The notes under the pieces are model-generated. The model ran no database searches. It saw only the letters and a program-made list of their open reading frames with translations, and was not told the origin of the DNA. This document shows positions 6,857 through 12,518 of a stretch of 12,518 bases of DNA, one piece after another. Each line of letters starts with the position of its first letter. Position 1 is the stretch's first letter. The translations under genes and the position numbers were made by a program. The DNA lies in assembly GCA_030837935.1 (NCBI GenBank), contig JAUQXU010000072.1, positions 1 through 12,518 on the forward strand, given 5' to 3'. Origin of the DNA: Candidatus Brocadia sp. Its GTDB lineage: Bacteria; Planctomycetota; Brocadiia; Brocadiales; Brocadiaceae.

Positions 6857-8611
6857 TTAGTTTGTCTTTTGTTGGTCATTTTTTGAATCTTTTTCCGGTT
6901 TTTTATCTTCTTCTGTTCTTGTTAATTTAATTTCAATCTTTTTTTCCTCACCCTCTTTAAGCGTTACCGCCTGGCTGAAACTCTTAAAACCCGCTTTCGT
7001 TACAGAGATGTCGTGCGTCTCTGCGTCTAAATCATCATATGCGAAAAATCCATGTGCATCAGTATGTGTTATCTGAAAAGATTTTTTTCTTGCCCTGGTT
7101 CCTTTGAGCCGTAATTTTGCAGACTCAACAGGCTCACCCTTTATAAGGCACACCACATTCCCATAAATTTTGCCTTTCGGTGGCAATGTATTAAATGTCA
7201 TCTCGCTTCCGGAGGCAGCGCCAGCGCTATTTTGCGCAACAAGCCGGTAATAGTACGTCATATTTGTTTGCAATTCGCTTATCCGATTGCTTATCGGTAT
7301 AGTATTTGAGCCATGTTCTATACTTTGGATTGATGTTGTGCCGCTGTAAGACCCGCTGCTCGTGCCGTATTGGAACCAAACCGTTGCTGATAATCCCATG
7401 GGGTTTATCGTTCCGCTCAGAGTAGCCAAATCAGTGGTTATACTCGTTGCAGGCCCTGTTTGCACCACAGGTGCGTTGTCGCCGGCGGTATATGTTATCG
7501 TTATCGTCGCTATGCCCGTGTTGCCAACGCTGTCAATAGCCTTTACCGTTATTACATTATCCCCTTTTGACAGATCTATATCCGGAATAGTCCAATCGAC
7601 CGCATGCCTTTCTTTATCACTTCTCCCCCTGCTATTAGTCCATAGTACGCTGTTTATTTCATTAGAATTATCTGAAGCACTCCCACGCAGGCTTATCGTG
7701 CCGTTTGTAGTCGTATAGGCTTGATCGGATGTGGGGTTGGTAATGGTTATTGTTGGAGGTGTTGTATCCACAACAATAGAATTACTGGCTGTATCTGATA
7801 TGTTTCCGGAAGCATCCTTATACCAGGCATACACCGTATTCTTCCCGTCAATGTTGCTTAAGGTATAAGAAACATCTTCTTTGTAATTGTCAGTTGGTGT
7901 TATAGATGTCCAGCCGGCAGTATGTTGAGAAGGAGGCGTGGCATTTGCGGAGAGATAATAACCCGTAACACCGGTATTATCTGTGGCAGAAAGGTTTGCG
8001 GTAACGGTTAAAGAGTTGGTGCAGTGTGCTCCGCCGTTAATGCTTATTGCGCCAATGGGCGGGGTTATTTCTGTTGCAATAGCAGATGTATTGATATCTG
8101 TTGTGGTAAGTGACAGCTCGTTTCCATACGTCGTACCGGTATCGTTTTTTGCTACAAGCCTGTAATAATATGTCGTTCCCGGACGTAGCGCAATGATCCT
8201 CATACTTACTTCTGTATCGCTCGTCCCAATTATTGTCTGTGTTAAAGCGGTATTTTGGGATGGTCCGTTGACAATCTGGTATTGAAACCATGCAGTCGTT
8301 GATAAGCCACGCGCATTTACTGTCCCGCGTAATGTTGCCGAATTATATGTCACACTCGAAGCGGTACCCGTTGTTGTAATTGGAGCGGTAGCAGCGGATT
8401 GGATGCTGTAAGCTGGAGTTGGGGAATAGTAATCTCCGGATTGCATATTTTGAGCGTATAACCTGTCCATTGGCCTGAGAATGGCAAGCAAACCTACCAT
8501 GAAATAAAGGAAACGAGGCGCAAATTTCAGCATGGTATATGAAAGGACACTCCGGGCTATTTTCCTCATAGGTGTTTCTGCCTGAAAAATGGTTGGTTGA
8601 TCATCCGTCAT
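6857..8611 (-). CDS. Exported multidomain surface protein with FN3-like, Ig-like and carboxypeptidase-regulatory-like domains
   Basis: The 584-residue product has a hydrophobic signal segment at about 34-47 (FLYFMVGLLAIL) and a likely cleavage near LYAQ (51-54). Two FN3-like modules with TYYYRLVA motifs span about 76-172 and 381-477. Between them lie two bacterial Ig-like modules (about 182-284 and 285-376) linked by VDTTPPTI. A carboxypeptidase regulatory-like beta domain (about 482-565, with GFFAYDDL and GFKSF) and a charged Lys/Asp tail end the protein. This mix suggests a secreted or cell-envelope adhesive or scaffold protein, with no enzymatic domain. The start is uncertain: the ATG at 8611 gives a long N-region before the signal, and Met15 (8569) or Met27 (8533) would give a more normal signal peptide; none has a strong ribosome-binding site. 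It appears to be a single-gene unit. Confidence 0.85.
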   Translation of the reverse strand: MTDDQPTIFQAETPMRKIARSVLSYTMLKFAPRFLYFMVGLLAILRPMDRLYAQNMQSGDYYSPTPAYSIQSAATAPITTTGTASSVTYNSATLRGTVNARGLSTTAWFQYQIVNGPSQNTALTQTIIGTSDTEVSMRIIALRPGTTYYYRLVAKNDTGTTYGNELSLTTTDINTSAIATEITPPIGAISINGGAHCTNSLTVTANLSATDNTGVTGYYLSANATPPSQHTAGWTSITPTDNYKEDVSYTLSNIDGKNTVYAWYKDASGNISDTASNSIVVDTTPPTITITNPTSDQAYTTTNGTISLRGSASDNSNEINSVLWTNSRGRSDKERHAVDWTIPDIDLSKGDNVITVKAIDSVGNTGIATITITYTAGDNAPVVQTGPATSITTDLATLSGTINPMGLSATVWFQYGTSSGSYSGTTSIQSIEHGSNTIPISNRISELQTNMTYYYRLVAQNSAGAASGSEMTFNTLPPKGKIYGNVVCLIKGEPVESAKLRLKGTRARKKSFQITHTDAHGFFAYDDLDAETHDISVTKAGFKSFSQAVTLKEGEEKKIEIKLTRTEEDKKPEKDSKNDQQKTN

Positions 8612-8873
8612 TCCCGATGTATGAAGCCGTTAACAGGGTACATAGTTTGTACACCAAATGCAACAGAGATTTTACAAAACACGAAAGGAATTGATTCAAG
8701 ACGCAAAGGATTGTTGATAATATATTACCTGATTTTGTCTAATTTGTCTTTGTTTCGGATAATTATGTTCGTAAAATCGAGCAAAAATATTAACCCTGTC
8801 AGGGTTTAAAACCCTGACAGGGTTGCCTCACGAATTTCGTGCTTCAGATTTTGTCTTTTCCGACTCGTTCGGA
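8612..8873. other. Non-coding gap upstream of the surface-protein gene
   Basis: AT-rich and without a convincing gene. It should hold the promoter of the surface-protein gene, but only weak candidates are seen on the minus strand (for example TTGCAT with TACCCT 17 nt later). It also contains the perfect palindrome at 8792-8824 and a short inverted repeat, CACGAATTTCGTG, at 8828-8840. Confidence 0.4.
8792..8824. repeat. Perfect 33-nt palindromic element
   Basis: Two 16-base arms, AACCCTGTCAGGGTTT (8792-8807) and its exact reverse complement (8809-8824), flank a single A. Each arm is itself nearly palindromic (AACCCTGTCAGGGTT), so the element could fold as one long hairpin or two small ones. 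Similar AACCCTG-CAGGGTT palindromes are, from memory, dispersed in several bacterial genomes. There is no T tract, so a terminator role is unproven. Confidence 0.8.
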
Positions 8874-9131
8874 TTAGGATTTTCGGGTTTCATTGATCCG
8901 TTTTTTTGCTACCGCATTGAACGACCGTATTATCGCTGGGATGGAATTGGACGTTGGTCTGCCGAATTGTTCAAATGTAGGGACATGGTGCTCCGTGTCC
9001 CTACAATATGCTCCAATAATCTTTTCTGAAAAATCATAAAATATAATTTCACATTCGTTGTTGAACATAATTTCTGCCATATTCATGTCATAATAAGCTT
9101 GTTTCAATCTCTCTTGGGGACTTTTGTCCAT
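8874..9131 (-). CDS. Short ORF with HEPN-like N-terminus, probably truncated
   Basis: This 85-residue frame has a believable start: the ATG at 9131 follows AAGGA at 9139-9143 with 7-nt spacing. Its first 25 residues (MDKSPQERLKQAYYDMNMAE, then IMFNN) look like the opening helix of HEPN-domain proteins, which typically read xRLLxxAxxDLxxAExLF and run about 130 aa. From about residue 43 the sequence loses this character: it passes through a 28-nt inverted repeat (8977-9004) into a Pro/Ser/Arg-rich tail that seems non-native. The likely reading is a HEPN gene whose 3' part was replaced by repeat DNA. It lies 97 nt after the HEAT/nuclease gene on the same strand, which fits a defence-type neighbourhood, since HEPN proteins often serve as toxins or effectors. 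The HEPN call rests on one helix only. Confidence 0.4.
   Translation of the reverse strand: MDKSPQERLKQAYYDMNMAEIMFNNECEIIFYDFSEKIIGAYCRDTEHHVPTFEQFGRPTSNSIPAIIRSFNAVAKKRINETRKS
8977..9004. repeat. Inverted repeat inside the short HEPN-like ORF
   Basis: GTAGGGACATGG (8977-8988) pairs with CCGTGTCCCTAC (8993-9004), 11 of 12 bases around the 4-nt loop TGCT. The sequence resembles short dispersed palindromes of the kind seen at 4106-4129. It falls where the ORF stops resembling a HEPN protein, which suggests insertion. Confidence 0.7.
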
Positions 9132-9228
9132 ACATTTTTCCTTTTCTTGTCTTTGCTTTTAACATAGAGAAGTTTTGATACAGATCATTGAAACCACATC
9201 TAAATAATAATTCAAGAAATAAGAATCT

Positions 9229-12200
9229 TTAACGAAGTGCAGTATTTATAACAAATGCTTTGATCCGAGTACTTTGTTGTGACAACTTATTAGCTTGAAC
9301 ATCGAATTGCTTTCTTGTCTCATCAATGCTAATTTTGGGGGAATTTCGTTTTCTCTTATCGTTATCATCCCATTGGACACAACAAAACCAGCCAATAAGG
9401 TATAGACCATGTTGGCAGCGATTATCCTTCAGATATCGATCCATCAATTGTGTTTTCATCGCATGATTCAAATCAGGATGCCAACAACCTTTTACCTCAA
9501 TAATTATAGTTATTGAGTCGTAAACTTCCTTGCATTGGTTCCTCATAACTGCATCAACGTGTATATCTGTCCGTTCACCTTTACCCTTTCCTTCACCACG
9601 ACGAATTTCGACTTCGCGGTTAACAATTATGCCGTTTTTCTTAAGATCGTCTTCTAAGTATCTCTTTACATAATCAGAGAATCTATTTTCATCTTTAGGT
9701 TTATATAAAAAAATCTTCCTACTTTTCTTAGTTTCATTCCACAAATCAATTACAGCAGGTGTTTCGCCTTGGAGCTTTATCTCCAACCGTTTCAAAGATT
9801 CAATTAATACTTCAAGTAGCTGTTCACCGTTTTGAACCAAACGTATTGACTGATTACTGGCCATCTTAAGAATCTCGCATGGTTTGGGTGGTATCCATGT
9901 TTGACGACGTGTGATATCTTGAGCTTCCTGCAATGTCCATTTTAGCCAATTCATTTGAGGAAATCCGTTTAGAATTTGTTGAATTGCTTCACATGCCTTA
10001 TAAGTGCCTCGTTGTTTGATAAGGTTTAGAAGTGAATTCCTAAAACTGGCTATCTTCAATCTCGATCCTACCCTGCCATCCTCACTATTATAATCAGGGT
10101 CTTCAGCGTAAGGATACTGGTGAACAATCCAGATATACAAGTCGGCTAATTGATCCTCGGTAAGTAGTTTCCCGGCATTTGTGGCAAATGCGTCACTTTC
10201 ATATGCTAATGATTCGATTACTTTACAACCAAACTCAACATCTTGTTGAATGGCAGGCCATACAACCGACCAACCCGCATCTTCTGCGCGAAGCATAAGT
10301 TCACGGGCTGCAACGATTGCTTTGGGTCGTTCAACTTCACTAATAATAGATGGTAAAGAAACAAGTGACTCCGCAAAAGCCTTAGCTTCTTTAACTTGAT
10401 GAGTAAGGAGGTCGCCAAGTAAACAACCCACACACTCTGGTTTTAGATTTGTGTCTTTTACCTTAATTAATAAGGCTTTTGCCAGACGATCATCCCAACA
10501 ACCCGTAACCTTTTGAGTAATGTAAACACGGCCATAATCTTTATTCTCTTTGTCTATCATGACCATTAAGGTTTGTATAATCTCATCGGGAGCATATTGA
10601 TATGATAATTTTATTAGTTTATTATGAATTTCAACATTTTTGCCATTACTGTCACTATTTGATGTAGGATAAGTAAGTATGATTGGTGCCCATTTTCCCC
10701 ATACATCGGTAGGAATGGAGGGAATAAAATCAGGAAGTTCTTGCAACAACAGTTGCAATGCCCGGTATCCCGCAAACGCCGGGCGATGAATGATATTCTT
10801 GCCTAACCAATCATGCGTCTCTGGGTCTTGTTCCAATACATACCTTTTAGCAGCCTCAACAATCCTGTGTCTGGTCACAGCATCTGCATTTTTCCATCCA
10901 GGGAGGACTGTTAGGTCAGACTCATAGTCAGTTCCATAATGCTGGCTGTCCGGTTCAAGTGTCATTTCCATATTTAAGCGCCACCATGCAGAAGACCTAT
11001 CAGATTCGCATTCATCTAAAAGCCCAGCAATTCTTTCAGCAGGCGGTGGGTTTAGAAGAGGTTGTTCTTTATCATGCTTTAGCCATTTTTGTGTTTCTAA
11101 ATAGTCAGTCCTCATTTTCGCTGCTTCAGGAGAATTCAGTTCAATTGGTTTCAGAAGCCTTGAAAAAGTTTCGGCGAGGATTTGATTACTTTGACAGGCA
11201 TCAATAATAACATCAAGCTGACTTGGTTCACGCGGATCAAAAGCCCTTTCTATCAAATTTGCCCATATTAACTGAATCTCTTTTGATTTTTCTTCTTGGA
11301 GACGTTCGAGCATCCATGTTATATCTCTATTAAATACTAGTGATGGGGCTGAGTAGATTAGGTATACCGTATCTTTTTCTGGATTAGAAATTAAGGGAAT
11401 TATCGTCTCCAGCACTCTTCGCCGTTTACCGTTGTTGTCTTCATTGCTTAAAATGTTCCTGAATACTGGTTCGGTATGACTCCCAACGATCCTGTCATGA
11501 TGTTTTACTCGAGAAAGAACTACCTTTGTAAAAGCCTCTAATACATCCGGTGAGTCAAGGTGTTCCCATGCCTTCAATATAATAGCATCCATCAGTTTTT
11601 CAAAGCAGTACGTTGAATCCTGTTGAGATTCCTGTTGTTCTACCCATTTTAATGCTACTGGAAGATCGGTTGGTTTGAGTTTTGGTACAAGTTCATGTAA
11701 TAGAAACATTTGATATGAACCTGAGTAATTTTCCTGCTTAATGTCAGTTATTGTATCGAATAATTCTTTAGCCGGCATATGAGTCGGCCAAAGGACTCGA
11801 AGGACACAACCCTTCAAGTCATCATCAGGATCTTCTTCCGTTTCACAAACAGCTAATGGCTTCAGTCTTGCTTTTGTATTTTCATCAGCAATGTATCTGA
11901 TAGCATAAACAGCTTCCTTCCGTATTGTTAATGGCTGTTTTCGATCGAGGGCAATATCTGCAAGATCATCCTGAAGCACCTTTATTTCGCAAGCTTCCGC
12001 AATGTCGATCGCTACTCGTCGCACAATAATACCTTTGGTGCCATCACAAATGTACGGCCGAAGCTGGTCAGCCAAGCCAGGATGATACAGCTTTTTATAC
12101 CGTTTTTGATTATTCCAATCGCGATCCATTAATCCTTCTTCATCGTATGCCCTAAGGAGGCTCTCTACTAAGGTAGCACAGTCCTTTGGATCGGCTGTTG

Positions 12201-12366
12201 TTATATCACTTCTGAGTAACACTTCAGGGTTTACTCTTACTATTTTTCTAAACACCTCTGGTACAATACCAGCCATCCAAGCGGCAGTTTCATGGAGTTG
12301 AGGAACAAGCTTTGCCTTATTATCTCCTGGGTGAACTAATAGACTCATGATTTGTGTAAGTGTCAT
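9229..12366 (-). CDS. HEAT-repeat-like protein with C-terminal PD-(D/E)XK nuclease; probably the rear part of a truncated NACHT/STAND-type protein
   Basis: The frame encodes 1045 residues. The opening block (MSLLVHPGDNKAKLVPQLHE at 7-26, then TAAW, PEVLLRSD, HPGLADQLRPYI) resembles what I recall as the region just after the NTPase module of large NACHT/STAND proteins. From about 110 to 880 it is helical and HEAT/ARM-like, with no Walker motif. The C-terminus (about 895-1000) fits a PD-(D/E)XK endonuclease: E918/E920 in NREVEIRR, D934 in RTDIHVDAV, and E957-V958-K959 in IIIEVKGCW, all catalytic positions filled. The ATG has no ribosome-binding site, and the frame stays open upstream for 23 codons to a TAA at 12436-12438, including YLVKHQ directly before the Met, which also fits the family. 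The true N-terminus is therefore probably lost at an IS-like junction near 12384. A full-length relative would plausibly sense phage and cut DNA; this copy may be inactive. Confidence 0.72.
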   Translation of the reverse strand: MTLTQIMSLLVHPGDNKAKLVPQLHETAAWMAGIVPEVFRKIVRVNPEVLLRSDITTADPKDCATLVESLLRAYDEEGLMDRDWNNQKRYKKLYHPGLADQLRPYICDGTKGIIVRRVAIDIAEACEIKVLQDDLADIALDRKQPLTIRKEAVYAIRYIADENTKARLKPLAVCETEEDPDDDLKGCVLRVLWPTHMPAKELFDTITDIKQENYSGSYQMFLLHELVPKLKPTDLPVALKWVEQQESQQDSTYCFEKLMDAIILKAWEHLDSPDVLEAFTKVVLSRVKHHDRIVGSHTEPVFRNILSNEDNNGKRRRVLETIIPLISNPEKDTVYLIYSAPSLVFNRDITWMLERLQEEKSKEIQLIWANLIERAFDPREPSQLDVIIDACQSNQILAETFSRLLKPIELNSPEAAKMRTDYLETQKWLKHDKEQPLLNPPPAERIAGLLDECESDRSSAWWRLNMEMTLEPDSQHYGTDYESDLTVLPGWKNADAVTRHRIVEAAKRYVLEQDPETHDWLGKNIIHRPAFAGYRALQLLLQELPDFIPSIPTDVWGKWAPIILTYPTSNSDSNGKNVEIHNKLIKLSYQYAPDEIIQTLMVMIDKENKDYGRVYITQKVTGCWDDRLAKALLIKVKDTNLKPECVGCLLGDLLTHQVKEAKAFAESLVSLPSIISEVERPKAIVAARELMLRAEDAGWSVVWPAIQQDVEFGCKVIESLAYESDAFATNAGKLLTEDQLADLYIWIVHQYPYAEDPDYNSEDGRVGSRLKIASFRNSLLNLIKQRGTYKACEAIQQILNGFPQMNWLKWTLQEAQDITRRQTWIPPKPCEILKMASNQSIRLVQNGEQLLEVLIESLKRLEIKLQGETPAVIDLWNETKKSRKIFLYKPKDENRFSDYVKRYLEDDLKKNGIIVNREVEIRRGEGKGKGERTDIHVDAVMRNQCKEVYDSITIIIEVKGCWHPDLNHAMKTQLMDRYLKDNRCQHGLYLIGWFCCVQWDDNDKRKRNSPKISIDETRKQFDVQANKLSQQSTRIKAFVINTALR

Positions 12367-12518
12367 TTGGTGCTTTACTAAATAGTGTCTGAACGAAAAC
12401 GCACTTTTTGTAAAAGTGCGAGGGCGATTTTTTCCTTACCAAGAGATCATTTTAAAATTTGAGGTTGGGTTTTTGCTGAAAATACGGTTCTTTTACACGT
12501 TTCCCTTGTTTTCCCCTT
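12367..12518. other. IS-like end truncating the HEAT/nuclease gene
   Basis: Gene-like sequence in the frame of the nuclease gene continues to about 12383 and then gives way to DNA that carries stops in that frame (TAA at 12436-12438 and again further right). The junction sequence GTGTCTGAACGAAAAC (about 12385-12400) and the hairpin beside it have the look of an insertion-sequence terminus, but the transposase would lie outside the window, so the element cannot be named. Confidence 0.45.
12400..12420. repeat. Hairpin at the presumed IS end
   Basis: CGCACTTTT (12400-12408) pairs perfectly with AAAAGTGCG (12412-12420) around TGT, nine base pairs. Such a hairpin near an element end can block read-through transcription into a transposase gene or be part of a subterminal recognition site. 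It lies about 15 nt inside the proposed junction. Confidence 0.65.

Noticed and set aside
7362..7718. Hydrophobic plus-strand frame of 118 codons resembling a membrane protein
   Set aside because: It is the antisense shadow of the Thr/Ile/Val-rich surface-protein gene; such repeats give artificial Val/Leu-rich complements.
8037..8291. 84-codon minus-strand frame inside the surface-protein gene
   Set aside because: It is an out-of-frame reading of the first FN3-like module, with a Tyr/Arg/Asn-rich composition unlike a real protein and no ribosome-binding site.
8823..9029. Plus-strand open frame across the gene-poor region (68 codons, Phe/Ser-rich)
   Set aside because: It starts inside the 33-nt palindrome, reads through the second inverted repeat, has no ribosome-binding site and recalls no family.
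1..12518. CRISPR array, tRNA or rRNA genes
   Set aside because: No regularly spaced direct repeats, no cloverleaf with conserved T-arm GGTTCGAATCC-type sequence in register, and no rRNA-like stretch was seen on either strand.

Overview
The window looks like a piece of a planctomycete-type genome, possibly of the anammox (Brocadia/Kuenenia-like) group. This is inferred from moderate base composition, an RNase HII-like protein with an enlarged middle, a divergent GcvH-like protein and a large FN3/Ig/carboxypeptidase-regulatory surface protein. No rRNA or other marker gene fixes the taxonomy. Nearly all convincing genes lie on the minus strand. Both edges look like insertion-sequence DNA: an N-terminal transposase fragment at 1-256, and an IS-like end that probably starts near 12384. 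This is what one expects if an assembly contig broke at repeats.

Right to left, in the direction of transcription: (i) 12366-9229 is a 1045-codon HEAT-repeat-like protein with a C-terminal PD-(D/E)XK nuclease. It looks like the back half of a NACHT/STAND-type NTPase whose front was lost at the IS-like junction. It is followed by a short, apparently truncated HEPN-like gene (9131-8874) that carries a 28-nt inverted repeat, so this part reads as a decayed defence locus. (ii) 8873-8612 is non-coding and holds a perfect 33-nt palindrome. (iii) 8611-6857 encodes an exported multidomain surface protein. (iv) 6746-2881 is a metabolic cluster with a strong sigma70-like promoter at 6718-6746. It runs GcvH-like, DUF1611/DgcN-like, enolase-superfamily epimerase (dipeptide-epimerase/DgcA-like) and M20D amidohydrolase. 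(v) 2782-666 is a second unit with its own near-consensus promoter: an RNase HII-like protein and aspartate-semialdehyde dehydrogenase. (vi) Below 666 lie a tiny plus-strand ORF and the IS fragment.

The most coherent biology is in (iv). The DUF1611 and epimerase genes overlap by four bases, and the M20 gene follows 70 nt later across a hairpin. Together they could N-acetylate D-glutamate, racemise N-acetyl-D-glutamate and remove the acetyl group, giving L-glutamate (the DgcN/DgcA route plus a deacylase). A murein-peptide recycling role (L-Ala-D/L-Glu epimerase) is the main alternative. The GcvH-like first gene has Asp where the lipoylated Lys should be, so its role here is unknown. No tRNA, rRNA, riboswitch or CRISPR array was seen.
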